In this document: positions 38,486 through 47,141 of the stretch, in pieces
Numbering within the stretch: the stretch's first letter is position 1
Layout: each line of letters opens with the position of its first letter
From: Methylobacterium brachiatum
GTDB lineage: Bacteria; Pseudomonadota; Alphaproteobacteria; Rhizobiales; Beijerinckiaceae
Reading direction: 5' to 3'
Length of the DNA: 64,000 nucleotides
NCBI RefSeq assembly: GCF_020523825.1
Contig: NZ_JAJALK010000001.1
Coordinates: 496,001-560,000, forward strand
Position numbers and translations under genes: made by a program
Notes under the pieces: generated by a model
The model's input: the letters and a program-made list of their open reading frames with translations, nothing else
Database searches by the model: none
Told to the model about the DNA's origin: nothing

Positions 38486-39097
38486 TTGCACAACCTCAGC
38501 AACATCGTAACGCGGCCGGTTCTCGCCGCCCTCGCCCTAGCGACCGTTTCCGCGGTTGCCGTACATGCTGAGGATGCCAAGCCTGCCGATCCGGCGCTCG
38601 CCAATTCGCTCAACGCGAACGACAAGACCGCCGAGCAGGACCCCGCACTACTGAAGAAGAACGCCGCCGTTAAGGTCGAGGACGGCAAGTATCTCGATGC
38701 CGACGGCCATCCGACGTATCACGTCACCAACGACGGCAAGAAGCTCGACTGGTACACCTACTCCGGTTACCGCCGCTATCACGCCGAGTGCCACGTCTGC
38801 CACGGTCCCGACGGCATGGGCTCGACCTACGCGCCGGCACTGAAGGACTCGCTGAAGACCCTCTCGTACGAGGAGTTCATCGGTATCCTGGTCGGCGGCA
38901 AGCAGGACGTGAGCGCGTCGGAGCAGAAGGTCATGCCCGCCTTCGGCGATAACAAGAACGTCATGTGCTACTCGGACGACCTCTACACCTACCTCAAGGC
39001 GCGCGCCGACGGCGCGGTGGGCCGCGTGCGTCCCTCCGAGCACGAGGACAAGCCCGAGGCCGCCCGGAAGGCCGAGAAGGAGTGCATGGGCGGCTGA
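38486..39097 (+). CDS. xoxG: Cytochrome cL-type electron acceptor XoxG
   Basis: A 203-residue monohaem c-type cytochrome, the physiological electron acceptor of XoxF. It starts at TTG with AGGGAG 8 bases upstream. A signal peptide covers about residues 1-27 (VLAALALATVSAVAVHA). The haem site is C102-H-V-C105-H106 (YHAECHVCHGPDG), and a Met ligand probably lies in QKVMPAFGDN. The acidic C-terminus follows. Its stop overlaps the xoxJ ATG (TGATG). The assignment follows from family and position. Confidence 0.94.
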   Translation: MHNLSNIVTRPVLAALALATVSAVAVHAEDAKPADPALANSLNANDKTAEQDPALLKKNAAVKVEDGKYLDADGHPTYHVTNDGKKLDWYTYSGYRRYHAECHVCHGPDGMGSTYAPALKDSLKTLSYEEFIGILVGGKQDVSASEQKVMPAFGDNKNVMCYSDDLYTYLKARADGAVGRVRPSEHEDKPEAARKAEKECMGG

Positions 39098-39954
39098 TGT
39101 CCTCCCCTGCATCGTCCTTCACCCGGACGCTTGCCCTCTGCGCCCTGTCGATGACGGTGGCGCAGGGGGCTGCCGCGCAGCACCTGCCGGACACGGTCAC
39201 GACCGATGTGCTGCGCGTCTGCGGCGATCCCGGCAACATGCCGTTCTCCGAACGCAAGGAAGACGGCTTCGAGAACAAGATCGCGGCGATCATCGCCGAC
39301 GAGCTGAAGGTCAAGCTCCGCTATTACTGGCTGACGCAGGGTCCGGGCTTCGTGCGCAACACGCTCGGCACCGGCCTGTGCGACCTGATCATCGGCCAGG
39401 CCTTCGGCAGCGACCTCGTCCAGACCACCAACCCATACTATCGCTCGTCCTACACGCTGGTCACCCGGGCGGGTGAACTCGACGGGATCAACGCCCTCGA
39501 CGACCCGCGGCTGAAGGGCAAGGCGATCGGCGTGATCGCCGGCACGCCGCCGGTGAACCGGATGGGCGATCTCGGCTTGGTCTCGACCATGAAGGCCTAC
39601 GCGCCCTACCAGCTCGACCCGTCCCGCAAGTTCCAGACGGTGGGCGCCGAGATCATCGGGGCGCTCGCCGCCAAGGAGATCGACGCGGCCGTGCTGTGGG
39701 GACCGGCCGCCGGCTGGCTCGCCAAGCAATCCGGCACGCCGATGACGGTTGTCCCCCTCCTGAAGGAACCGCCGCGTCCGCCGATGGCCTACCGGATCGC
39801 CATGGGTGTGCGGCTCGGCGAGAACGACTGGAAGCGCTCGCTGAACACCGTCCTGCGCAAGCGCAAGTCCGATATCGACACGGTGCTGCGCGAGTACGAC
39901 GTGCCGCTCCTCGACGACGAGGAGAGCAAGCTCGCCGAGCCGAACGAGCGCTGA
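39097..39954 (+). CDS. xoxJ: Periplasmic binding protein XoxJ
   Basis: A 285-residue exported solute-binding-like protein. A signal peptide covers about residues 1-27 (LALCALSMTVAQGAAA). The mature part begins TDVLRVCGDPGNMPFSERKE, the MxaJ/XoxJ-type opening. GPGFVRNTLGTGLCDLIIGQ and the lobe-2 block GKAIGVIAGTPPVNRMGDLG follow. XoxJ is always paired with xoxF and xoxG and probably aids XoxF maturation or electron transfer. It is coupled to xoxG by TGATG. The last gene is only 6 bases from convergent folK. Confidence 0.94.
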   Translation: MSSPASSFTRTLALCALSMTVAQGAAAQHLPDTVTTDVLRVCGDPGNMPFSERKEDGFENKIAAIIADELKVKLRYYWLTQGPGFVRNTLGTGLCDLIIGQAFGSDLVQTTNPYYRSSYTLVTRAGELDGINALDDPRLKGKAIGVIAGTPPVNRMGDLGLVSTMKAYAPYQLDPSRKFQTVGAEIIGALAAKEIDAAVLWGPAAGWLAKQSGTPMTVVPLLKEPPRPPMAYRIAMGVRLGENDWKRSLNTVLRKRKSDIDTVLREYDVPLLDDEESKLAEPNER

Positions 39955-39960
39955 GCGGGT

Positions 39961-40431
39961 TCAGGCCCGCTCGATCCCGCTCCGGTCGAGCTTTGCCAAC
40001 GCATCGACGACCCGCTCGCCGCCGATCACGAGATCGGGGGCGATCTCGGCCAGCGGCACCAGAACGAACGCCCGCTCGCGCACATGGCGGTGCGGCAGCA
40101 CGAGACGGTCGTCGTCGACGGCCGCGCCCTCATAGGCCAGGACATCGATATCGATCACCCGCGGCCCCCAGCGCTCCTCGCGGATCCGTCCGAGCGCGTG
40201 CTCGACGGCCAGGCACGCATCGAGCAGGCCGTGCGGGTCGAGGTCGGTATCCACAGCCACCGCACCGTTGAGGAACCAGGGCTGATCGGTCTTGCCCCAG
40301 GGCGGTGTCCGGTAATCGGCCGAGCGGGCAACCACCCGGATACCCGGCGTGGCGCCGAGCCCCGCAACCGCGCGGTCCAGCATGGCGGCCATGTCGCCGA
40401 TATTGCTGCCGATGCCCAGATAGGCTCTCAC
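39961..40431 (-). CDS. folK: HPPK, 2-amino-4-hydroxy-6-hydroxymethyldihydropteridine pyrophosphokinase
   Basis: A 156-residue FolK. It opens AYLGIGSNIGDMAAMLDRAV, with the GSN loop binding ATP. SADYRTPPWGKTDQPWFLNG is the substrate pocket, and RWGPRVIDIDVLAYEGA gives the Mg-binding DIDVL motif. RLVLPHRHVRERAFVLVPL is the final signature. It pyrophosphorylates the pterin in folate synthesis. It overlaps folB by 4 bases. In this organism the folate branch competes with H4MPT for GTP-derived pterins. Confidence 0.95.
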   Translation of the reverse strand: MRAYLGIGSNIGDMAAMLDRAVAGLGATPGIRVVARSADYRTPPWGKTDQPWFLNGAVAVDTDLDPHGLLDACLAVEHALGRIREERWGPRVIDIDVLAYEGAAVDDDRLVLPHRHVRERAFVLVPLAEIAPDLVIGGERVVDALAKLDRSGIERA

Positions 40432-40805
40432 GCGTTCTCTCCGCGGTGCCGCGTGATCTCGATGCTGACCCCGTCCAGGATCGCCGGGACCGGCGCGCTC
40501 GGCTTGTCGACCCGCACCGTGATCGCTTCGACCGTGCCGAAACGCTCGAGAATCGTGGCCGCGATCGCCTCGGCCAGAGCCTCGATCAGGTTGAAGCGCC
40601 GCTCCGTGGCGATATCCACGGCGATCTGCGTGAGATCCGCATAGCTCACCGTGTGGGCGACGTCGTCCGAGCGGCCGGCGGGCGCGAGATCGATCCGCGC
40701 ATCCAAGGAGATATAGAAGCGCTGGCCGAGCACCGCCTCCTCGGGCAGCACGCCGTGGCGGCCGAACACCGCGATGCGCGCGACCCCGATCCGGTCCGTG
40801 CTCAT
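40428..40805 (-). CDS. folB: Dihydroneopterin aldolase
   Basis: A 125-residue FolB. It opens RIGVARIAVFGRHGVLPEEA then VLGQRFYISLDARID, the T-fold core. DVAHTVSYADLTQIAVDIAT and RRFNLIEALAEAIAATILER supply the pterin-anchoring Glu. It removes glycolaldehyde from dihydroneopterin. It overlaps folP upstream and folK downstream by 4 bases each, so folP-folB-folK is one translationally coupled unit. Confidence 0.95.
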   Translation of the reverse strand: MSTDRIGVARIAVFGRHGVLPEEAVLGQRFYISLDARIDLAPAGRSDDVAHTVSYADLTQIAVDIATERRFNLIEALAEAIAATILERFGTVEAITVRVDKPSAPVPAILDGVSIEITRHRGENA

Positions 40806-41716
40806 CGGGCCTCCGGGCGCATCACGGCGTCGACAACCCGCATCGCATCGATATGGGCGGCGACATCGTGCACCCGGACGATGTCGGCCCCCAGGGTCGC
40901 CGCGAGGGTATGGGCCGCCAGGGATCCATGGAGCCGGTCCGCGGGACGGGTCTCGCGATCGTGCAGGCGGCCGAGCAGCGACTTGCGGGACACGCCGACC
41001 AAGACGGGGAAACCGAGAGCCCGGATCTCGGGCAGGCGACGGAGCGCCTCGAGGTGCTGCGACCAGGTCTTGCCGAAGCCCACACCGGGATCGAGCACGA
41101 TGTCGCGGTCCGGAATGCCCGCCCGGCGGGCGATATCCAGCGAGCGCTCGAAGAAGGCCCGTATATCGGCAACGATGTCGAGGTCGGGGTCGATGGTCTC
41201 GCGGTTGTGCATGATCACGACCGGCGCGCCATGCGCGGCCGCGACCGTGGCGATGTCGGGCTCGCGCTGGAGGCCCCAGACGTCGTTGACGATGCGGGCC
41301 CCGGCCTGGAGGGCGACGCGGGCCGTGGAGGCCTTGTATGTGTCGATTGAGATCGGGACCGTCAGACGGGGCGCCACGGCCCGGATCACCGGCAGGACTC
41401 GGGCCTGCTCCTCCTCGGCCGGGACGGGAACGTGGCCGGGCCGGGTCGACTCGCCGCCGATATCGAGGATCGCGGCACCCTCGGCCACGAGGCGCTCGGC
41501 TTGCGCGACGGCTTCGGCCTCGCCGGTGAACAGGCCGCCGTCGGAAAAGGAGTCGGGCGTGACGTTGAGGATGCCCATGACCAGTGTGCGCGACCCGAGG
41601 CCGGGCAACAGGTCGGACAGGCCGGGGGAGGGGGGCACGGATCGGGTCCCGTTCTCAGGAGCGGTTCGGGACCCGGTGTGATCGAAACCACAGGCCAGCG
41701 CAACGCCGACCGTCAC
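40802..41716 (-). CDS. folP: Dihydropteroate synthase
   Basis: A 304-residue DHPS joining pterin pyrophosphate to p-aminobenzoate. The core begins LVMGILNVTPDSFSDGGLFT (about residue 45). AILDIGGESTRPGHVPV, ISIDTYKASTARVALQAGA, IVNDVWGLQREPDIATVAA and DPGVGFGKTW carry the ligand-binding Asp, Arg and Lys residues. The first 40 residues are a variable extension; a shorter start is possible. It is the first gene of folPBK. In a bacterium that uses H4MPT, DHPS serves only the folate side. Confidence 0.95.
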   Translation of the reverse strand: MTVGVALACGFDHTGSRTAPENGTRSVPPSPGLSDLLPGLGSRTLVMGILNVTPDSFSDGGLFTGEAEAVAQAERLVAEGAAILDIGGESTRPGHVPVPAEEEQARVLPVIRAVAPRLTVPISIDTYKASTARVALQAGARIVNDVWGLQREPDIATVAAAHGAPVVIMHNRETIDPDLDIVADIRAFFERSLDIARRAGIPDRDIVLDPGVGFGKTWSQHLEALRRLPEIRALGFPVLVGVSRKSLLGRLHDRETRPADRLHGSLAAHTLAATLGADIVRVHDVAAHIDAMRVVDAVMRPEAR

Positions 41717-41726
41717 CGTCGCGTCA

Positions 41727-42089
41727 TCAGCCGCGATAGCAGCGGATTTCCGCCTCGGCCTGGGCGCGCCGAAGATCCGCGACCTTGTCGTCGAAGATCT
41801 TGGTGGACTTGAACTCGTTCGCCCGGTTGCCGATGCCCTGGCGCATGGACAGGACCGTGCTGGCCTGGACGTACTTGTCGTAGGGCAGGATCGCGGCGAG
41901 CTGGTCGAGCGAGCAGGAGCAGCGCTGCATGCTCTCGCGGGTCTGGCCGTTGGCGGCCATGCAGCCGAAGACGTAATCGACCCGCGCGTCGGTGGGATAA
42001 TCGTTCTCGTCCGCCGCCCAACCCGCGATGGTCGAGAGGGACAGGGCGAGGGCGGCCAGCGCGCCGCGTTCAGCCAGCTTTCTGATCAT
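41727..42089 (-). CDS. Exported cysteine-rich protein at the end of the pqq operon
   Basis: A 120-residue protein with a signal peptide (about residues 1-25, LAALALSLSTIAGWAADEND). The mature part has VDYVFGCMAANGQTRESMQR then CSCSLDQLAAILPYDKYVQA. It ends LRRAQAEAEIRCYRG, four Cys in total. Its ATG lies 20 bases inside the previous gene in another frame. No family is recognised. Position after pqqE, the export signal, and the Cys layout suggest a role in periplasmic methanol oxidation or cofactor delivery; this is inference. Confidence 0.8.
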   Translation of the reverse strand: MIRKLAERGALAALALSLSTIAGWAADENDYPTDARVDYVFGCMAANGQTRESMQRCSCSLDQLAAILPYDKYVQASTVLSMRQGIGNRANEFKSTKIFDDKVADLRRAQAEAEIRCYRG

Positions 42090-42780
42090 AGCTCAGCTTC
42101 TCCTCAAGCAATTCGCCACCTTCGGCATTCTTCGACTGCGCCTCGATGGAGACGATCTGGCCGGGAACCTCCGGGGACGTGATGAAGGTGTAGGTCATCT
42201 TGTCCATGCCGCGCATGCGCTGTTCCATGGCATCCTTGGCGAAGGGCTGGATCTCGACCCGCCAGCCATCGACTTCGCGACCGCCCACCGTGACCTTGGT
42301 CGGCGTCACGGCCGCGCCCTCGCGCAGACCCTTGCGGATCGCGAGCTTCAGGTAACGCGGATTCGCCTCCAGGACCTTCGCCAGCGAGCGCAGATGGTTC
42401 TCGAGGAAGAGCGAGACCACCGGGTTGCCGCTCATATCCTCGAAGGGGCCGGCCGGCATCCGGTTCATGCCGGAGAACATCGTCACGCTGATGTCCCGCC
42501 CCTCGGGGCTCTTCCCGGGCTCCAGCTTGAGCGTGACCGTATCCGAGAGCGGCGGGCCGAAGGGGCCCTTGGAAATGCCCGACCGGCGCAGGTAATCGTA
42601 CGTGATCGTCGAACCGGGGGCGGCATTTTTCATATGCGGCTGGTCGAACAAGAGATCGGCCGCACTGGGCGGAGCCGCCGCGTTGACCTGGGTGACCGCT
42701 CCGGGCTTGGGCGCATCCTCGGCAAGCGCCGGCATCGCGGCCAGCACCAGCGCGACGGCTGTCGTGGCGAGAAGCTTCAC
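42070..42780 (-). CDS. Exported protein of unknown function, pqq operon
   Basis: A 236-residue protein starting at a GTG that overlaps the pqqE stop (GTGA). A signal peptide covers about residues 1-21 ([20 protein letters not shown]). The mature part reads [60 protein letters not shown] and [20 protein letters not shown]. Strand-rich segments and a long amphipathic helix suggest a LolA- or lipocalin-like carrier fold, but no family can be named. The tight coupling to pqqE points to PQQ or dehydrogenase assembly. Confidence 0.8.
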   Translation of the reverse strand: MKLLATTAVALVLAAMPALAEDAPKPGAVTQVNAAAPPSAADLLFDQPHMKNAAPGSTITYDYLRRSGISKGPFGPPLSDTVTLKLEPGKSPEGRDISVTMFSGMNRMPAGPFEDMSGNPVVSLFLENHLRSLAKVLEANPRYLKLAIRKGLREGAAVTPTKVTVGGREVDGWRVEIQPFAKDAMEQRMRGMDKMTYTFITSPEVPGQIVSIEAQSKNAEGGELLEEKLSYDQKAG

Positions 42781-43922
42781 GAGTTGACTTCCTCCTTGAA
42801 CGGCGACCGGACGTTGCTGCCGATCGTCCGATAGACGTAATCCGGCGGGGTCTCGGCCGCCTCCTCGACGGCGAGCGCCCGCACCTTGGCGTGGAGCGGC
42901 GAGAGCGAGCAAGCTGGGTCCGTGGCCGCGGCATCGCCGGCGAGCGCCAGGGCCTGGCACCGGCAGCCGCCCCAATCCTTCTCCCGCCGGTCACAGGAGC
43001 GACAGGGCTCCTGCATCCAGTCGGTCCCGCGATAGGCAGTGAAGGCCGGGGAGTCCCGCCAGATCTCGCCGAGGGAGTGCTCGGTGACGTGCCAGAATTC
43101 GAGGCCCGGGATCGTCTCGGCCGCGTGGCAGGGCAGGACCTTGCCCTGGGGCGTGACGTTCATGAGCTTGCGGCCCCAGCCGCCGGCACAGGCCTTCGGG
43201 TATTTCGCGTAGTAATCCGGCACGACGAGGTCGATGACGAGCTGACCCTTGAGGCGCTCGCGCGCGGCCTCGACGATCCGGATCGAGGCATCGACCTGCG
43301 CCTTGTCCGGCATCAGGGCGGCGCGGTTGACGTAGGCCCAGCCGTAATACTGCGTGTGCGCCACTTCGAGCCGCTTGGCGCCCATCTTCACGGCGAGGTC
43401 GATGAAGCCCTCGACCTCGTGAATGTTGCCGCGGTGGATGACGGAGTTCAGCGTCAGCGGCAGACCGAGATCGACCACCTTGGCGGCGAATTCGAATTTC
43501 TGCGGCTGTGCGTTCTTCAGGCCGCCGATCTTCTCGGCATTCTGCGCGTCGACGCCCTGGACCGAGAGCTGCACGTGGTCGAGCCCGACATCGTAGAGCG
43601 CCTGAAGCTTGGACAGCGCGCCGCCGACCCCGGAGGTGATCAGGTTCGAGTAGAGCCCGAGATCCGCGCAGGTCTTGGTGATCTCGACGATGTCGTTGCG
43701 GGCGGTCGGCTCGCCGCCCGACAGGTGAACGTGAAGCACGCCGAGGCCGGACGCCTCGGTCAGGACGCGCTGCCAGGTCGCCGTGTCGAGCTCGCCGGAC
43801 CGGCGATCGAGCTCCAGCGGATTCGAGCAATAGGGGCAGCGCAGCGGGCAGCGATGGGTCAGCTCGGCGAGCAGACCGACCGGCGCCGGCACGTCCGGCC
43901 GGTTCGGCGTCAGTGCGTTCAT
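42777..43922 (-). CDS. pqqE: PQQ biosynthesis radical SAM enzyme PqqE
   Basis: A 381-residue radical SAM protein that forms the Glu-Tyr carbon-carbon bond in PqqA. The SAM cluster is C25-x3-C29-x2-C32 ([13 protein letters not shown]). [14 protein letters not shown] is the SAM-binding GGE block. C-terminal SPASM Cys residues lie in [20 protein letters not shown] and [18 protein letters not shown]. It is coupled to pqqCD (ATGA). The mechanism requires the PqqD domain, supplied by the preceding gene. Confidence 0.97.
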   Translation of the reverse strand: MNALTPNRPDVPAPVGLLAELTHRCPLRCPYCSNPLELDRRSGELDTATWQRVLTEASGLGVLHVHLSGGEPTARNDIVEITKTCADLGLYSNLITSGVGGALSKLQALYDVGLDHVQLSVQGVDAQNAEKIGGLKNAQPQKFEFAAKVVDLGLPLTLNSVIHRGNIHEVEGFIDLAVKMGAKRLEVAHTQYYGWAYVNRAALMPDKAQVDASIRIVEAARERLKGQLVIDLVVPDYYAKYPKACAGGWGRKLMNVTPQGKVLPCHAAETIPGLEFWHVTEHSLGEIWRDSPAFTAYRGTDWMQEPCRSCDRREKDWGGCRCQALALAGDAAATDPACSLSPLHAKVRALAVEEAAETPPDYVYRTIGSNVRSPFKEEVNS

Positions 43923-45004
43923 CGCTCCAGGACCCGTTTCTCCGCCAAGCCGTCCAGCATCACGAGGATGTCGGCTTCGATGGCGCGCGGGTCGGCCGCA
44001 TAGGTCCGACCCAATTCATCGGCGATCGCCGCGACGGTGCGGTTGCCGTCCACCAGCTTGAGCACCGCCACGGCGTTGTCGTCGAGGTCGAAGGTCCGCT
44101 CGGGGGCGAGCAGGACGTGTTTGCCGCGGGTTTCGTCGTGGCGCAGGCGGACGCCGCGCGGCAGGCGCGGCCGGTCCCCGGCGACCATCTTGCGGACACC
44201 GGACGCCGCCTGAGACGCCGGCGCCTCGGCGACCAGCCCGGTCCCCGGCGTCCAGGCATCCGGCGGGATCATCCCGGGGGCGACATAGGCGAAGTAGAGG
44301 GCGTCGAGCTGGGTCCAGAGCACGTTGCACTTGAACGTCAGCGCGGCCATCGCCTGGCGCTGCAGCTCCGGCGTCGTCGCATGCGTCTTCACGTAGTCGA
44401 GGGCGAAGTCGGCGTCGCGCGGCGCCTGGGTGAGGCGCTTGTCGAAATAGGCCAGCGTGTCCTTGGTGATGAAGTCGTAGTTCTTCAGCATTCCGGCGAC
44501 GCGCTCGGAGATGATGGTCGGCGAGAACATCTCCGTCAGCGACGAGGCGATCGCCTCGAGCAGGCTCTTCTCGGCGACGAAGTGGACATAGGCCTCGACG
44601 GAGAACTTCGTCGCCGAGAGGATGCCCCGGGTCGAGAGGACGTAGTCGCGCTCGAAGCCGACGCCCTCGGCGAGCTTCAGCCAGCGCTCGATCCCGCCGT
44701 CGCCCGGATGGTCGCCGTCGTGATCGACGATGCGCTGCCGCCAGATCCGGCGCAGGGACGCGTCGGTCATACGCGCGAGGACGGCGGCGTCCTTCACCGG
44801 GATCATCGCCTGGTAGTAGTAGCGGTTGAGCGCCCAGGCCCGGACCTGATCCTTCGAGAGCTTGCCATCGTGCAGGAGCCGGTGGAACGGATGCAGGTTG
44901 TGGTACCGGCGCGCGCCGATGTCGCGGAGCGCCGCCTCCAGCTCGTCCGGGCTCAGGAGGCGCTGGCTGTCAGCAGCATCGGGGGTCGGGAAGACTGCGT
45001 TCAT
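43919..45004 (-). CDS. pqqCD: Fused PqqC-PqqD, PQQ synthase and peptide chaperone
   Basis: A 361-residue fusion. The N-terminal 250 residues are PqqC, a haem-oxygenase-like cofactorless oxidase doing the final ring closure and oxidation ([40 protein letters not shown], and [20 protein letters not shown]). A variable linker follows. The last 90 residues are PqqD ([20 protein letters not shown], then [19 protein letters not shown]), which binds PqqA for PqqE. The fusion is typical of Methylobacterium. The ATG at 45004 is chosen over a longer reading to 45172, which has no family match. Confidence 0.95.
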   Translation of the reverse strand: MNAVFPTPDAADSQRLLSPDELEAALRDIGARRYHNLHPFHRLLHDGKLSKDQVRAWALNRYYYQAMIPVKDAAVLARMTDASLRRIWRQRIVDHDGDHPGDGGIERWLKLAEGVGFERDYVLSTRGILSATKFSVEAYVHFVAEKSLLEAIASSLTEMFSPTIISERVAGMLKNYDFITKDTLAYFDKRLTQAPRDADFALDYVKTHATTPELQRQAMAALTFKCNVLWTQLDALYFAYVAPGMIPPDAWTPGTGLVAEAPASQAASGVRKMVAGDRPRLPRGVRLRHDETRGKHVLLAPERTFDLDDNAVAVLKLVDGNRTVAAIADELGRTYAADPRAIEADILVMLDGLAEKRVLER

Positions 45005-45190
45005 GGCGTTTCCGGAATCCGTCCTCGGGTCGCGTTTCCTGTATTCCGATCCCGCCCTGGCTGAGGGCGTCGTCGTCATCCCAAAACCGGTCGCTGCCTT
45101 TCGAGACGAGACCCCGGTCGGGTGAATATCCGGGCTTGGTCTCGATATAGTGCCGACCGGGCCCGCACCCAACCGCTGGTCGAATGTGCC

Positions 45191-46090
45191 TCAGAGGGCG
45201 AGGCTCAGTCCGTCATGGCCCACTGTCCAACCGGCCGCCTCGACATCGGCCCGTTCCGGCGAGCCCTCGACCAGGACCGGGTTGGTGTTGTTGATGTGGA
45301 CGAAAACCCGACGCCCGATCGCTGTGCCGGCCAGGGCGTCGATCGAACCGTTCGCGCCGCGCATCGGGACATGGCCCATGCGCCAGCCTGTCTTGGTGCC
45401 GACCCCGACCCGGATCATGTCGTCGTCGTGCAGGACGGTGCCGTCGAACAGAAGGGCGTCCACGCCGGCGATCCGGTCGCGCAGGCCGTCCGTGACCCGA
45501 GCGCAACCGGGGATATAGGCGAGGCGACGGCCATTCGCCTCGATCAAGGCGCCCACGGTGGTCTCCGTTTCGGCGCCGATCTCCATGGTCTCGTCTTCGA
45601 GCCAGAGCGGCACCTTGCCGGGTACCGGGAACAGCGTGACCGACAGGCCGGGCAGCGGCTCGAAACGCCGGTCCATGGCGACCGCCTGCCGGGCGACGAC
45701 GCCCTCGGCCATCACGTCGAACACGCGGTTGGCGTTGACCGAATCCAGAATGCCGCGGGTGGCGTAGAGCGTGTAGGGCTGGCCCTCGCGCAGGGTCAGG
45801 AGACCCGCCACATGGTCCACGTCCCCGTTGGTCAGGAGGACGGACCGGATCGGCGAGTGTCGCAATCCCTCTTGGGGATGCATCTGTGGATTGTCGAAGA
45901 GCTGCTGCCGGATGTCGGGCGACGCGTTGATCAGGAGCCAGTCGGTTTCGTTTGCGGAGACCGCGATGCTCGACTGCGTCCGGGGTCGCACCCGGTCGGG
46001 CTCGGACCGCGCCATGGCGCAGATGGGGCAGCGGCAATTCCACTGCGGAAGGCCGCCGCCGGCCGCGGAGCCGAGGATCACGACGCGCAT
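45191..46090 (-). CDS. pqqB: PQQ biosynthesis protein PqqB
   Basis: A 299-residue metallo-beta-lactamase-fold protein. It opens MRVVILGSAAGGGLPQWNCR then CPICAMARS, the PqqB signature with its two Cys. TNGDVDHVAGLLTLREGQPY carries the D-x-D-H metal motif. GVGTKTGWRMGHVPMRGANG and FVHINNTNPVLVEGSPER close the protein. Current work assigns PqqB an iron-dependent hydroxylation of the tyrosine part. It follows pqqA by 34 bases; pqqCD follows after a 186-base gap. Confidence 0.96.
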   Translation of the reverse strand: MRVVILGSAAGGGLPQWNCRCPICAMARSEPDRVRPRTQSSIAVSANETDWLLINASPDIRQQLFDNPQMHPQEGLRHSPIRSVLLTNGDVDHVAGLLTLREGQPYTLYATRGILDSVNANRVFDVMAEGVVARQAVAMDRRFEPLPGLSVTLFPVPGKVPLWLEDETMEIGAETETTVGALIEANGRRLAYIPGCARVTDGLRDRIAGVDALLFDGTVLHDDDMIRVGVGTKTGWRMGHVPMRGANGSIDALAGTAIGRRVFVHINNTNPVLVEGSPERADVEAAGWTVGHDGLSLAL

Positions 46091-46124
46091 GGTGCGGTTC
46101 CCGCGATCCCCGGCCCCTGGAAAC

Positions 46125-46214
46125 TCAGTTGAAGGTGTCGATCTCAGCGGACTCGTAGCTGGTCACTTCCATGCCGACGCAGATCTCGGACACAACGGGG
46201 GCAGCCCACTTCAT
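46125..46214 (-). CDS. pqqA: PQQ precursor peptide PqqA
   Basis: A 29-residue peptide, MKWAAPVVSEICVGMEVTSY then ESAEIDTFN. Glu16 and Tyr20 in the E-V-T-S-Y motif are the residues cross-linked and cut out to become PQQ. It starts at an ATG preceded by AAGGAG. It is the first gene of the pqq operon; the 222-base gap upstream holds its promoter. The match to family length and motif is exact. Confidence 0.97.
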   Translation of the reverse strand: MKWAAPVVSEICVGMEVTSYESAEIDTFN

Positions 46215-46436
46215 GGTGTTTCTCCTTGGCGGTATCCTCACCAAGCGTCACGGGTTCCTAAGAGGCCCCTAAGACACTGATGGCGCTCTGGTTTCCGGCG
46301 CGCACTCGATATCGGCGATTCAGCTGCGGTCTTCAAGCACTAACTTGCCGGATCCTCCCAAATTTTTCGTGAGACTCGACCTAAATGCCCGGCGCCGCGT
46401 CGGAAACGTTACCGAATTCGACTTAAGTATAGTCGG

Positions 46437-47141
46437 TCATTGACGGAAGTCGGGACCGCGCAGCTCGAGCATGAAGCCCTTGCCCCGGACGGTGACCAAT
46501 CCCGGGCCGCCGAAGCGCACGAAGTCGGCCATCTTGGAGCGCAGATAGCCGATATAGACGTCCACCACGTTGAGCGAGAGGCCGCCCTGGCTGGCCCAGA
46601 GACGGTCGAAGATGTCGGCCCGGGACACCGGCTTGCCGATGCTCTCCATCAGCATGGCGAGCAGGTCGGCCTCCCGGGGGGTCAGGCGCGCGCTGGCCTC
46701 GCCGCAGCTCGCCTGGCGGGTGTCGAGATCGAGCATCAGCCGGCCGGCGGTGATGCGCGAGCGCGGGGCCTCGGCCTGCTCCCGCCGCATCAGATGCGTG
46801 CGCAGGCGCGCCACCAGCTCATCGAACACGAACGGCTTGACGATGTAGTCGTCGGCGCCGAGCGCAAGCCCCTCGGCGCGGTCGCGGATCTCGTCGCGGG
46901 CGGACAGGAACAGGATCGCGCCCGGGAAGCCACCCTCGCGCAGCGACCGGCAGACATCGTGCCCGGACCCGTCCGGCAGGTTGATGTCGAGCAGGACCGC
47001 GCCGGGCGCCGGATCGTGGGCGGCCTTCAGCGCCTCATCGACGCAGGCGGCGGTGCCGACCTCGAACCCCTCGGCTTCCAGGCCGCGGGCCAGAAGGCCC
47101 CGGATATCGATATCGTCCTCGACGATCAGGATCCGCGTCAT
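46437..47141 (-). CDS. OmpR-family response regulator (MxbM-like)
   Basis: A 234-residue regulator. The receiver domain opens RILIVEDDIDIRGLLARGLE. The phosphoacceptor is Asp52 (AVLLDINLPDGSG), and the conserved Lys is in GADDYIVKPFVFDELVARLR. A winged-helix DNA-binding domain follows from about residue 135 (LTPREADLLAMLMESIGKPV, then VDVYIGYLRSKM). It overlaps the kinase gene by 4 bases. From memory, M. extorquens mxbM, a regulator needed for methanol oxidation, lies at this position beside pqqA, so the name is likely but unproven. Confidence 0.88.
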   Translation of the reverse strand: MTRILIVEDDIDIRGLLARGLEAEGFEVGTAACVDEALKAAHDPAPGAVLLDINLPDGSGHDVCRSLREGGFPGAILFLSARDEIRDRAEGLALGADDYIVKPFVFDELVARLRTHLMRREQAEAPRSRITAGRLMLDLDTRQASCGEASARLTPREADLLAMLMESIGKPVSRADIFDRLWASQGGLSLNVVDVYIGYLRSKMADFVRFGGPGLVTVRGKGFMLELRGPDFRQ

